The notes under the pieces are model-generated. The model had not been told where the DNA came from, searched no databases, and saw only the letters and a program-made list of their open reading frames with translations. Positions 9,619 through 17,572 of a DNA stretch of 64,000 nt are shown here, piece by piece; position 1 is the stretch's first letter; every line of letters starts with the position of its first letter. The DNA lies in the NCBI GenBank assembly GCA_011525035.1, contig WTIZ01000054.1, positions 76,307 through 140,306 on the forward strand, given 5' to 3'. The DNA is from Cryomorphaceae bacterium. GTDB taxonomy: Bacteria; Bacteroidota; Bacteroidia; Flavobacteriales; Schleiferiaceae. Both the position numbers and the translations under genes were made by a program.

Positions 9619-10188
9619 TTATTGGAATCGGCCAATTAGCCTGAAATAATCTTTCAGAACTACAGTATTGTTTTTGAGATTGGGCTGCGTACCAAAGAGC
9701 AGCAGTGAATCCTGACCTTGGATGAGATAGGGCTGCTGATATTCTAGCATCTTTTGAAATAGGAGTGCAGCAAACTTATAGTGGTCGTTGTAGTCCATGT
9801 GATCGAGGACCAGCTTTACCGTGGTATCGCCTATGACAATGGCCGAAGTGTCTCCAAATAAACCTCTCAGGTTCGGTTCGCAAACGATATAGGCAAGGTC
9901 GTTTCGCCAATGATTAACAATAGCGAAGTTTAAAACTGGGTAAGCTGTATCATTGAACGCCTTAGTGCTTCTGTGCACTTTGAATCCTTGTTGGTTGAGC
10001 GCATCACTTTCTTCTGTTCGGTATTGTACGATTCGTGTATTGTTGAAGTACAACTCGTCGCTTTCCAAAACCTCATAGTTGGCTGGGCTGTCCCAATCAA
10101 TTAATTTCTGTTCATAGGGCCAGAGCACACTTAGTAAAAGCGCGGCAGTAATAAAGCCCAAGGCCAGTTTGTAGATGCGATTCTCCAT
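9619..10188 (-). CDS. Hypothetical membrane-anchored protein
   Basis: 189 residues and no family recognised. A single N-terminal hydrophobic segment (YKLALGFITAALLLSVLW) is followed by a soluble, probably periplasmic, domain of mixed alpha/beta composition. The ATG at 10188 (MENRIYKLALG) was chosen over in-frame upstream starts because those add a charged stretch before the membrane segment and run into the divergent gene at 10254. Codon usage looks like that of its neighbours. Confidence 0.6.
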   Translation of the reverse strand: MENRIYKLALGFITAALLLSVLWPYEQKLIDWDSPANYEVLESDELYFNNTRIVQYRTEESDALNQQGFKVHRSTKAFNDTAYPVLNFAIVNHWRNDLAYIVCEPNLRGLFGDTSAIVIGDTTVKLVLDHMDYNDHYKFAALLFQKMLEYQQPYLIQGQDSLLLFGTQPNLKNNTVVLKDYFRLIGRFQ

Positions 10189-10253
10189 GTATTGTGCAAC
10201 AAAATTCACTCGATAGTGTTTAACTTGCAAACGTCTAGACCGACTTATTACTG

Positions 10254-10892
10254 ATGCAATTGGACTTTCCGACAATCCGCTCATTTTTTCGCCGTTATGG
10301 TGGGTATGTGATCATATTCTTTCACACCATCGGCCTGTTTTTATTAGGCGGGCATTGGCGACAGGATTTTGTATTTCTCACTTCCTACAACCTTCTCTTA
10401 CTGATGGCTGTGTATTTGGTGAGTACAGAAACTCCTAAAAACAAGCTCACTTACATACTTCCTGTCGTACTTGGTTTTGCTATTGAGGTAGTGGGTACGA
10501 ATACCGGTTGGCCTTTTGGTGAATACACCTACGGGAGTGCCCTAGGACTATCTATTGCGAACACACCATTGATGATAGGTGTGTTGTGGTGGCTTTTGAT
10601 TCGTTCTATGTACGATGTATTGTCGGTGAAGATTTCCTCCGTGTGGACTAAATCCTTGTTGGTAGGTGTTGCAATGACTGCTATGGATGTACTGATAGAA
10701 CCGGTCGCGATTGAATTAAATTTCTGGAGTTGGGAGGGTGAATCTGTCCCAATGTCCAATTATATCGCTTGGTTTGTGCTTTCCACGCTATTCACGAGAA
10801 TTACTGCATCTGGTCATGCGAAAAACCCAATGAGTTTATGGGTACTCATGGTCTTGAATGTATTCTTTACAATTCTCGGTTTACGGTACTAA
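10254..10892 (+). CDS. CruF-like carotenoid biosynthesis membrane protein (DUF422)
   Basis: 212 residues with about six transmembrane helices, matching my memory of the Caroten_synth/DUF422 family that includes CruF, the carotenoid 1',2'-hydratase. Conserved-looking features are AIEVVGTNTGWPFGEYTYG and the helix with DVLIEPVAIELNFW. Its position 2 kb from crtZ/crtY supports a role in carotenoid modification, but the exact reaction is not certain in Bacteroidota. It is divergent from the hypothetical gene ending at 9619, with a 65-bp shared promoter region. Confidence 0.8.
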   Translation: MQLDFPTIRSFFRRYGGYVIIFFHTIGLFLLGGHWRQDFVFLTSYNLLLLMAVYLVSTETPKNKLTYILPVVLGFAIEVVGTNTGWPFGEYTYGSALGLSIANTPLMIGVLWWLLIRSMYDVLSVKISSVWTKSLLVGVAMTAMDVLIEPVAIELNFWSWEGESVPMSNYIAWFVLSTLFTRITASGHAKNPMSLWVLMVLNVFFTILGLRY

Positions 10893-10915
10893 AAAACCGA
10901 CGCTAATAGCGCCGG
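10891..10915 (-). terminator. Rho-independent terminator of the padR-pspC operon
   Basis: On the minus strand an imperfect 8-bp stem (CCGGCGCT / AGCGTCGG, one mismatch, 3-nt loop) is followed by six T residues. It lies 28 bp downstream of the pspC stop and overlaps the stop codon of the convergent CruF-like gene. Confidence 0.65.
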
Positions 10916-10943
10916 CTTCACAGTACAGAACTAGAGTAGGGGT

Positions 10944-12581
10944 CTAGTTTTCTTTCAATTTTTTAATCTCAAGTTCGAGCGCTTCTATTTGCTCTTCAAC
11001 AGCTTCAGACTCAAAATAGTCGATTTCTTCGCAGTCCATACACACCAGACCGCGACGCTCCATTTTCCACGTGTGTCCAATCATTTCACCGTCCCACATA
11101 TTGTGAGCGTTTTCTACGCCGTACAACAGATTTTCAACACTAGGATCTAAGTATACCTCACTACCTATGGGGAGATACAGTGTTACTTCGAGCTCTTGGC
11201 CTCGATACAGAGCGTCCTCAGGCACGGTGAAATACTCGCTCAGGCTCATAACAGGGCCGACTTGCTCGAAGGGGTATTCGAACTGCATCGCACGCTTTCG
11301 AGCATCTGAATTACTTGAGCCTCTGGCGCGATGTTTCATGGCTAATGAAGCCGACGGGTTAAAAGACTTTTTAATGTCCAGTTTAACATTTTCGATACGC
11401 AGATTGTCGTCGTCTATTTCAAAGAGAAATCCATCGGATTCTTCAAGTAATTCGGCCCGCAGGTCAAACGTGTTTCCTTGAAGTTCTACCGTTCGCATTT
11501 CTGTAGTGCTTACTTTGAAACTGCTGAGAACATTACCACCCGCATATAAGAGTAATGCAAGGCCTACAAAGAAACTTGTACCACCAACAATGTTGATCAA
11601 TCTTCCATTCGCCAATGGCCTTTTAAAGGCTTTAGCGAGCAGAGTGGTTAGTCCAAGAATAGGGAATAGAAGGGTTAGCAGCGTTCCAATGCGCATTAAT
11701 GTGAGTTCTATACCGGATCCTAAAACGGCTTCGGCTGCATTCATTCCCAGAATATTTCCGTCAATAGATATAAAATCTATCCCTCCAAAATTCCAGGTAC
11801 TTGCGATCACTCCAAACAATGCGATAAACAACGTAAACCCAATAACTAATCCGAACAGAATAAAGAGCAGTCCAAAAAATTTAAAAACTAATCTGAAGAG
11901 CCACTCTAGGATATTGATGATAAAATTCAACCCTCTATTTATCGTCCTTCTTATCGATTGACCAGTGCCTTGATTTTCCTCACGAAACCTTCCAAATCGT
12001 TCCTTGACGCCGTCCAGCTCTTCCTTTACACTTCGTTCAATATTGCTAAGGTTAACCGGTTCACCGCGCATTTGAAGTTTCTGCGCAGTCGTTTTTGCCT
12101 CAGGAATAGCCATCCAAAGAATAAGGTAGGTGATAAAGCCAATGCCGGTAAAGAACAGCAGTACTAGAAAGATGATACGAATCCAAACGACATCGGTTCC
12201 AAAATAAGCTGCGATACCACTTGCAACCCCACCGATGATAGACTCATCTGTATTTCGAAACAATCGTTTCTTACCTAAAGGAATCCCTGCAGAAGTATGA
12301 GGGTCCTCATCGCTGTCGTCTTCAAAATCTTGTGGAGCCCCAAGGGTGGCTTGGATGAAATTGACATCCTCCATAGTGATGGCTTCTCTTTTGAATTTCT
12401 GCATCCGCATTGAAAAAAGTTCAGCAATACGCGCTTCAATATCTGCGATGATTTCAGCACCTCCTTCTTGAGACTCTAAGGCGTTCTTTACTTGATTCAA
12501 ATAGTCTTTAAAGGATTCATAGGCACCTTCGTCAAGGTGAAAAATAATCCCTGCTAGGTTGATGTTAATCGTTTTATTCAT
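10944..12581 (-). CDS. PspC-domain membrane protein
   Basis: 545 residues. The N-terminal cytoplasmic region (1-100) is mixed. A PspC domain follows at about 105-165 (RRLFRNTDESIIGGVASGIA, then an amphipathic helix and a TM segment with LILWMAIPEA). Several further transmembrane helices occupy about 220-350, and the C-terminal domain is beta-rich and probably extracytoplasmic. A CMDC motif lies near the C-terminus. PspC proteins sense membrane stress in enterobacteria; Bacteroidota versions are usually encoded after a PadR regulator, as here (ATGA overlap). Confidence 0.88.
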   Translation of the reverse strand: MNKTININLAGIIFHLDEGAYESFKDYLNQVKNALESQEGGAEIIADIEARIAELFSMRMQKFKREAITMEDVNFIQATLGAPQDFEDDSDEDPHTSAGIPLGKKRLFRNTDESIIGGVASGIAAYFGTDVVWIRIIFLVLLFFTGIGFITYLILWMAIPEAKTTAQKLQMRGEPVNLSNIERSVKEELDGVKERFGRFREENQGTGQSIRRTINRGLNFIINILEWLFRLVFKFFGLLFILFGLVIGFTLFIALFGVIASTWNFGGIDFISIDGNILGMNAAEAVLGSGIELTLMRIGTLLTLLFPILGLTTLLAKAFKRPLANGRLINIVGGTSFFVGLALLLYAGGNVLSSFKVSTTEMRTVELQGNTFDLRAELLEESDGFLFEIDDDNLRIENVKLDIKKSFNPSASLAMKHRARGSSNSDARKRAMQFEYPFEQVGPVMSLSEYFTVPEDALYRGQELEVTLYLPIGSEVYLDPSVENLLYGVENAHNMWDGEMIGHTWKMERRGLVCMDCEEIDYFESEAVEEQIEALELEIKKLKEN

Positions 12582-12916
12582 GATTGATTAGGTCTGGTGG
12601 TTAATATGGTTACTGCGCTTTGAAGCTCCTCCCAAGTCATTTTTAGTTCTTTTTGAAAGGCACGCCCTGAATCGGACAAAGAGTAATATTTACGTGGAGG
12701 TCCTGAAGAGCTTTCTTCCCATCGGTATTCCAAGAGGCCTGCATTCTTCAAGCGAGTCAAGAGTGGATACAAGGTTCCCTCAACTACGATGAGTTTGGCC
12801 TCCTTTAGTTGATCTATGATGTCAGAAGCGTATGCATCTGAGGAATCTAGAATACCTAAAATGCAGTATTCTAAGATGCCCTTACGCATCTGCGCTTTTG
12901 TATTATCAATCTTCAT
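12578..12916 (-). CDS. PadR-family transcriptional repressor
   Basis: 112 residues with the full PadR winged helix-turn-helix: ILEYCILGILDSSDAYASDI, then VVEGTLYPLLTRLKNAGLLE and the wing SSGPPRKYYSLSDSGR, followed by a C-terminal dimerisation helix. It overlaps pspC by 4 bp and the upstream lipoprotein gene by 11 bp, so all three are one operon. A long palindrome over the operon promoter (13410-13436) is the natural candidate for its autoregulatory operator. Confidence 0.93.
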   Translation of the reverse strand: MKIDNTKAQMRKGILEYCILGILDSSDAYASDIIDQLKEAKLIVVEGTLYPLLTRLKNAGLLEYRWEESSSGPPRKYYSLSDSGRAFQKELKMTWEELQSAVTILTTRPNQS

Positions 12917-13367
12917 GCAGCTTCTTATTTAGCGTGAAGTCTCCATACACCGTAAGAAGCATAGTCATATTTTCTTCTTTAATTAGAAAATGAGCTTCAT
13001 CGAAGCGTGTCCTGCTTCCTCTGATGTAGACGTAATTTTCTTCATCGTCATTGTCAAATGCTACGCGGTGATAGCCAGTTCGCTTTAAGAATCGTTCCCA
13101 GTCTTTGGTGACTTCTGCGAGGTATCGGTCGTCATTTACCTTGAGCCACTGTATACGCTTGATTTCACCATTGAGTGTTTTTTCTAAATCTCCTGAAGTT
13201 GTAAAGTCTATGTCTATTGGAAGTGCACTTAATAGAGAGCCGCCAAAGCTAAACCCGCTGACGTAGGGTTTTGGATCGTATTTCTCGTAGAGTTCGTCGG
13301 CTTTGCCTTTCGGCTGTGAACAAGCCATAAAGGGGATGAACAGGGCAAACAATAGTATTCGTTTCAT
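12906..13367 (-). CDS. DUF4252-like exported protein, first gene of the padR operon
   Basis: 153 residues beginning with a lipoprotein-type signal (MKRILLFALFIPFMACSQ; Cys16 would be lipidated). The body resembles DUF4252 proteins (a K-G/KADELYEKYD start and the closing strands MTMLLTVYGDFTLNKKL), but this assignment is from memory and tentative. As the promoter-proximal gene of the padR-pspC operon it is probably part of the same envelope response. Confidence 0.6.
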   Translation of the reverse strand: MKRILLFALFIPFMACSQPKGKADELYEKYDPKPYVSGFSFGGSLLSALPIDIDFTTSGDLEKTLNGEIKRIQWLKVNDDRYLAEVTKDWERFLKRTGYHRVAFDNDDEENYVYIRGSRTRFDEAHFLIKEENMTMLLTVYGDFTLNKKLHED

Positions 13368-13391
13368 CGAGTAGGGATTTTAAGTTTAATG

Positions 13392-13423
13392 CAAAGATAT
13401 ATGTATAAATAGGTACTATGCAA
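13392..13423 (-). promoter_or_regulatory. Promoter of the lipoprotein-padR-pspC operon
   Basis: On the minus strand TTG (13421-13423) is separated by 21 nt from TATCTTTG (13392-13399). This fits the Flavobacterium/Bacteroides pattern TTG-N17-23-TANNTTTG. The -7 box lies 24 nt upstream of the ATG at 13367. It is the best-formed promoter in the window. Confidence 0.6.
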
Positions 13424-13436
13424 TACAAAGTACCTA
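13410..13436. promoter_or_regulatory. Palindromic operator, likely PadR binding site
   Basis: Perfect 8-bp arms TAGGTACT (13410-13417) and AGTACCTA (13429-13436) flank an 11-bp centre that itself continues the dyad, with only two mismatched pairs. The whole 27-bp dyad covers the -33 element of the operon that encodes PadR, so a bound repressor would block the polymerase. Binding by this PadR is inference. Confidence 0.6.
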
Positions 13437-13486
13437 AAAAATTATCGGATTGATCATTATGATTCAATTTGACTCAAATATGAAAC

Positions 13487-13526
13487 TGCGGTACAAAAGT
13501 TATTACCGCCATAGGCCTTTGCGGTA
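13487..13526. repeat. Alternating copies of GCGGTA/TACCGC upstream of the lipid desaturase
   Basis: TGCGGTA occurs at 13487-13493 and again at 13520-13526 (33 bp apart, about three helical turns). The inverted copy TACCGC lies between them at 13504-13509. This could be a cluster of regulator sites or alternative hairpins. No known motif was recognised. Confidence 0.35.
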
Positions 13527-13587
13527 GGTTATTTACACGATTTGAGAATTATTTGAAGGATTTCGTTTATCTTGAAAGGGACCTTTA

Positions 13588-13613
13588 ACCTAATAAGCTA
13601 AACACTATTAGGT
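13588..13613. promoter_or_regulatory. Inverted repeat abutting the lipid desaturase start codon
   Basis: Perfect 8-bp arms ACCTAATA (13588-13595) and TATTAGGT (13606-13613), with a 10-nt spacer, end exactly one base before the ATG at 13614. It could be a repressor operator or an mRNA hairpin that hides the start codon. Confidence 0.45.
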
Positions 13614-14171
13614 ATGTTAGAATCTATATTGACCGTCGCCATTCAAGTAGTAGGGCTTTACTTCCTGCTTGATTTTGTAACTGGAGTTGTACATTTTTGG
13701 ATGGATCGCTACGGTAGAGAGGATATGCCCATTGTGGGCAAAGCCGTTATTGAAATCAATACTTGGCACCATGAAAATCCTCGTAAAATGACTACTCGGA
13801 GTTACTGGTACCTCTGTAAAAGTACCTGGGTTGGAGTCGCATTTATGCTATTGGCCGTTTATTTAATCACAGGTGCTGTAAGCTGGAGATGGTGGTTCGT
13901 AGCTATTCTTGGGGGGAATGCAAATATCGTCCACCAATGGGCGCACATGTTTCCCAACGAAAAGCCTGCAGTAGTGAATTGGCTGCAGAAAGTAGGCGTT
14001 ATTCAGCGTCCTCACAATCACGCTAGACACCACACGAAGCCAGAAACTCGTGCATATTGCACCTATACACCCTGGTTAAACCCATTTTTAGATCGTATTC
14101 GTTTTTGGTTTACTATTGAGGCCATTCTGGCTCGAGTAAATATCTACACGACCGATCGTATCGATGGTTAA
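13614..14171 (+). CDS. CarF/TMEM189-like (Kua) lipid desaturase
   Basis: 185 residues, membrane-embedded, with the histidine pattern of the plasmanylethanolamine desaturase family (PEDS1/TMEM189 and Myxococcus CarF): H27 (GVVHFWMDRYG), H52-H53 (NTWHHENP), H107 and H111 (NIVHQWAHMFP), and H134, H136, H139, H140 (RPHNHARHH). Characterised members make the vinyl-ether bond of plasmalogens; in Myxococcus this is needed for light-induced carotenoid synthesis. The substrate here is unproven. The gene stands alone, with dyad repeats upstream and a strong terminator downstream. Confidence 0.82.
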   Translation: MLESILTVAIQVVGLYFLLDFVTGVVHFWMDRYGREDMPIVGKAVIEINTWHHENPRKMTTRSYWYLCKSTWVGVAFMLLAVYLITGAVSWRWWFVAILGGNANIVHQWAHMFPNEKPAVVNWLQKVGVIQRPHNHARHHTKPETRAYCTYTPWLNPFLDRIRFWFTIEAILARVNIYTTDRIDG

Positions 14172-14176
14172 GAACT

Positions 14177-14203
14177 AAAAAGCCGCGCTGAGCGCGGCTT
14201 TTT
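14177..14203. terminator. Bidirectional intrinsic terminator
   Basis: A 27-bp palindrome: AAAAA, then GCCGCGCT, one G, AGCGCGGC and TTTTT. It serves both the desaturase gene (+) and the convergent methyltransferase gene (-), whose stop lies 7 bp away. Confidence 0.9.
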
Positions 14204-14209
14204 CATGTA

Positions 14210-15019
14210 TTAAACTTTTTTCTTCTCGGCTTTAATGGCATAGACCAGAGGGAACATTCCTTCCTTGCCTTTGATTTGGTATTGACCCGGTTTGCGCTCA
14301 GTGGCTTCAAATATTTCATAGGGACTCCAGTCGTATTCATTGAAGAATACCATAGATCTATCTTGATGGTCCACGATGGGTTTTACGAGATCACTAATGC
14401 TGTGGTTCCAGGTATAATTGACCATTTTCTCTGCCTCTGGCGAGGCATAGCTTCCTTCGCGCTCTTCTTTAATCACGCCGGTATTGAAGTAGGGATATTT
14501 TACTTCCTTGAATTCCTCGTCCAAGATCCAAAGTACTGGGTGGAAATCAACCAGTAGCAGTTTGCCTCCTGGCTTTAGATAATGAAAAGCGGCATCCATC
14601 CATGCCTTGGCATCTGGGTGCCATCCTACGACACCATAGGAAGCAAATACAAAATCAAAAGCGCCAGCTCGAGCCGGATCAACATCGAGAGCATCTCGTT
14701 GAATAAACGTAGCGTCTACGTTGCACTCTTTGGCAAGCTGCTGTGCTTGTGAGATCGCCTCACCGCTGAAATCTAATCCGGTGATGCTCTTTGCCCCAAG
14801 TGTTTTCAAGCTGATGGTATCCTGGCCAAAGTGACATTGCAGATGAAGTACATCCTTTCCCTTTATATCATGAAGTAAGTCCAATTCAATGGCATTCAGC
14901 GCCATCTGATGTTCAACGAAAGACGCATTATCATAGAACGCACTACTGGGGTGTAAGGATGCCCAATGGTCCCACAGGGCTTTATTAGCGACCTTATAAG
15001 CTTCAAATTCGCTCATCAT
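14210..15019 (-). CDS. Class I SAM-dependent methyltransferase
   Basis: 269 residues with a Rossmann methyltransferase core: motif I region DVLHLQCHFGQDTISLKTLGA, post-I acidic residue in ITGLDFSGEAI, motif II DFVFASYGVVGWHPD and motif III LKPGGKLLLVDFHPVLW. The substrate is not predictable; UbiE/Methyltransf_11-like small-molecule methylation is most likely. I kept the start at 15019 (MMSEFEAYKVANKALWDHW); the second ATG, one codon in, is equally possible. It overlaps the stop of the next upstream minus-strand gene by 4 bp. Confidence 0.82.
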   Translation of the reverse strand: MMSEFEAYKVANKALWDHWASLHPSSAFYDNASFVEHQMALNAIELDLLHDIKGKDVLHLQCHFGQDTISLKTLGAKSITGLDFSGEAISQAQQLAKECNVDATFIQRDALDVDPARAGAFDFVFASYGVVGWHPDAKAWMDAAFHYLKPGGKLLLVDFHPVLWILDEEFKEVKYPYFNTGVIKEEREGSYASPEAEKMVNYTWNHSISDLVKPIVDHQDRSMVFFNEYDWSPYEIFEATERKPGQYQIKGKEGMFPLVYAIKAEKKKV

Positions 15020-15780
15020 TTATAGTTTTTCGTTGCCTCTTGACGCTCTTTTTCTCGTTCGTACAACTCGTAGCAATCAAGAAGTGAAACCAAGAATTGG
15101 TAGTCATTAAAAGTGCGTATCTCTGCGTCTGAATACTTGCAATAAAACATGAACGCCTCCATCTCTGCCTTCGGAATACCAGTCAATTCTTCCAAAATTT
15201 CCCGGTTGCTGCCTTCTTCAAGCTTACGACGGTAGTAATCCTCCTGTTGTAGTTTGCGAAGTGCGGCCAATTGTCGAGGTCGCTTACCAAAGCTGTAATA
15301 CAACAAATCCAGTGGATTAGCGAGGGTAGGAGCGACTGCCTCAGGAATTCTAATATCGGCATTGCTCGGTACCCGTGGTTTCGCCTGGGGCATAGTCCTA
15401 GGGTTGTTCGAGGTAATGGCGTAAATACTGACTTCATCCAGGAGGAAGTTTTTAGGGACCAATTTTATCAGCCTTTCTTCCTTGATTTTAGCAACCACTG
15501 CAGAATCAATAGCGAGGTATTTGAATTGGTATCCGACGTTCGAGAAGACAATCGTATCACCTTGAGCCACTGAGATTTCGAAGTATCCAATCCCGTTTGT
15601 AACTGTGCCTGCAAAGGTCTTATTGTTCACCACATAGGAATTTGGCAGTGCAAAAGATGAATCTCTATCGACAACAGTCCCTTTCAATATGTAACTTTGA
15701 GCCAAGGCGCTTGTACTGCTGTAGAGCAGTAGCCCAACGATCAATGCAATTTTAAATAAACGCTTAACGCTATAAATCAT
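15016..15780 (-). CDS. Exported protein with carboxypeptidase-like regulatory domain
   Basis: 254 residues. A signal peptide (SVKRLFKIALIVGLLLYSST, cleavage after SALAQ) precedes a CarboxypepD_reg-like beta-sandwich (YILKGTVVDRDSSFALPNSY ... GYFEISVAQGDTIVFSNVGY) and then a helical region without a known family. I chose the ATG at 15780; upstream in-frame starts would run deep into ettA. Its start codon shares bases with the ettA start on the other strand. It is probably a periplasmic or outer-membrane-associated protein. Confidence 0.78.
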   Translation of the reverse strand: MIYSVKRLFKIALIVGLLLYSSTSALAQSYILKGTVVDRDSSFALPNSYVVNNKTFAGTVTNGIGYFEISVAQGDTIVFSNVGYQFKYLAIDSAVVAKIKEERLIKLVPKNFLLDEVSIYAITSNNPRTMPQAKPRVPSNADIRIPEAVAPTLANPLDLLYYSFGKRPRQLAALRKLQQEDYYRRKLEEGSNREILEELTGIPKAEMEAFMFYCKYSDAEIRTFNDYQFLVSLLDCYELYEREKERQEATKNYK

Positions 15781-17470
15781 GTCTGACGACGGTAAAAAAG
15801 TCATTTTTTCGATGTCCAAGGTGAGCAAAGTCTTACCGCACAATAACAAGGCCATCATAAAAGATATCTATCTCTCTTTCTTCTATGGAGCCAAAATAGG
15901 CATCTTAGGTTTAAACGGCTCGGGTAAATCGACTCTTTTGAAAATCATTGCTGGAGTGGACAAGAGCTACCAAGGCGATGTTGTTTTTGCACCGGGATAT
16001 ACTGTGGGGTACCTCGAACAAGAGCCGCAGCTCGAAGCTGGAAAAACAGTTATGGATATCGTAAAAGAGGGTGCTGCAGAAACGGTGGCAGTTCTTGACG
16101 AATACAACAAGATCAACGACATGTTTGGTCTTCCTGAGGTTTATGAGAATCCTGATAAGATGGAAGAGCTCATGGCCAAACAGGCAGAACTTCAGGATAA
16201 GATTGATGCAACGAATGCATGGGAGCTAGATACGATGTTGAACAGGGCAATGGACGCACTAAACTGTCCGCCTTCGGACCAACTTGTGGATCACCTCAGT
16301 GGGGGTGAGGCCCGTCGTGTCGCTCTTTGTAGGCTGCTTATCCAACAACCGGATGTATTGCTCCTTGATGAGCCTACCAACCACCTTGATGCCGAAAGTA
16401 TCTTGTGGCTTGAGCAGCACTTGCAGCAGTATAAGGGGACTGTCATTGCAGTTACTCACGACCGTTACTTCTTGGACAATGTAGCCGGTTGGATTCTTGA
16501 ACTAGACCGCGGTGAAGGCATTCCATGGAAAGGAAATTACTCTTCGTGGTTGGACCAGAAGACCAAGCGTTTGGCCCAAGAAGAGAAACAAGCTTCCAAG
16601 CGTCGCAAAACGCTCGAACGAGAGTTGGAGTGGGTTCGAATGAATCCTAAGGGGCGTCAAAGCAAGAACAAGGCGCGTTTGAGCAATTACGAAAACCTGC
16701 TTTCTCAAGAGGAAAAGGAGAAAGAGAGCAAACTAGAGATCTTTATTCCAGCGGGACCGCGTTTGGGTACGAATGTGATTGAGGCGAAAGGTGTGAAAAA
16801 AGCCTTCGGTGAAAAGCTGCTCTACGACGATCTAAACTTCAAACTACCACCTGCAGGAATTGTCGGTATTATTGGACCTAACGGTGCTGGTAAGACGACT
16901 ATTTTCAAGATGATCATGGACCAATTGGCCCCGGATGCAGGTCAGTTCGATGTGGGTGAAACAGTGAAGATTTCATACGTGGATCAGAACCACGAGAAAA
17001 TGGATCCGGAGAAGTCTATTTTTGAAGTTATCGGGGACGGAACTGAAGAAGTTTTACTCGGTGGACAACGCGTAAATGCCCGCGCATATCTGAGTAGATT
17101 CAACTTCGCAGGCGGTGATCAAAGCAAGAAAGTAGGCGTGCTTTCCGGAGGAGAAAGAAACCGACTTCACCTCGCCATGGCGCTCAAAGAAGGTGGTAAT
17201 GTATTGCTTTTAGATGAGCCAACTAATGATTTGGATGTCAACACTTTACGGGCACTTGAAGAGGCTCTAGAAAATTTTGCGGGTTGTGCAGTAATCATCT
17301 CGCACGACCGCTGGTTCTTGGACCGTGTTTGTACACATATTTTAGCGTTTGAAGGTGATTCAGAGGTGTATCCTTTCGAGGGAACGTTCTCGGAATACGA
17401 GCAAAATAAATTGAAGCGTTTGGGCAAGACAGAACCAACGAGATTCAAGTACAAGAAGTTGATGAAATAG
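15779..17470 (+). CDS. ettA: Energy-dependent translational throttle protein EttA (ABC-F)
   Basis: ABC-F ATPase that binds the ribosomal E site and gates the first peptide bond according to the ATP/ADP ratio. It has 563 residues, against about 555 in E. coli. Two ABC domains are present: Walker A GLNGSGKST (44-52) with signature LSGGEARR, and Walker A GPNGAGKTT (about 365-373) with signature LSGGERNR. Each domain ends with a DEPTN Walker B segment. The arm lies between Walker A and signature of domain 1, and the linker (RRKTLERELEWVRMNPKGRQ) between the domains is charged. The start MSDDGKKVIFSMSKVSK matches relatives. Confidence 0.95.
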   Translation: MSDDGKKVIFSMSKVSKVLPHNNKAIIKDIYLSFFYGAKIGILGLNGSGKSTLLKIIAGVDKSYQGDVVFAPGYTVGYLEQEPQLEAGKTVMDIVKEGAAETVAVLDEYNKINDMFGLPEVYENPDKMEELMAKQAELQDKIDATNAWELDTMLNRAMDALNCPPSDQLVDHLSGGEARRVALCRLLIQQPDVLLLDEPTNHLDAESILWLEQHLQQYKGTVIAVTHDRYFLDNVAGWILELDRGEGIPWKGNYSSWLDQKTKRLAQEEKQASKRRKTLERELEWVRMNPKGRQSKNKARLSNYENLLSQEEKEKESKLEIFIPAGPRLGTNVIEAKGVKKAFGEKLLYDDLNFKLPPAGIVGIIGPNGAGKTTIFKMIMDQLAPDAGQFDVGETVKISYVDQNHEKMDPEKSIFEVIGDGTEEVLLGGQRVNARAYLSRFNFAGGDQSKKVGVLSGGERNRLHLAMALKEGGNVLLLDEPTNDLDVNTLRALEEALENFAGCAVIISHDRWFLDRVCTHILAFEGDSEVYPFEGTFSEYEQNKLKRLGKTEPTRFKYKKLMK

Positions 17471-17502
17471 ACGCGACTTCTCAAAAATTCGAGTAAAATT
17501 CT

Positions 17503-17532
17503 GAAAGCCTGCAAACCAATTTGCAGGCTTTC
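17503..17532 (+). terminator. Intrinsic terminator after ettA
   Basis: Perfect 13-bp arms GAAAGCCTGCAAA and TTTGCAGGCTTTC with a 4-nt loop. They lie 33 bp past the ettA stop and 40 bp before the acyl-CoA dehydrogenase start. The trailing CTTGTT is a modest T-tract. Confidence 0.8.
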
Positions 17533-17572
17533 TTGTTATCTTCCCATTGCCTAAAACAAACAGAAGATATCT

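Noticed and set aside
11167..12167. Three plus-strand open frames opposite pspC and padR
   Set aside because: They mirror well-supported PspC coding sequence, are Ser/Pro/Asn rich and show no domain or signal.
13249..13467. 72-residue minus-strand frame over the padR operon promoter
   Set aside because: It runs through the operator and promoter and overlaps the supported lipoprotein start; composition is not protein-like.
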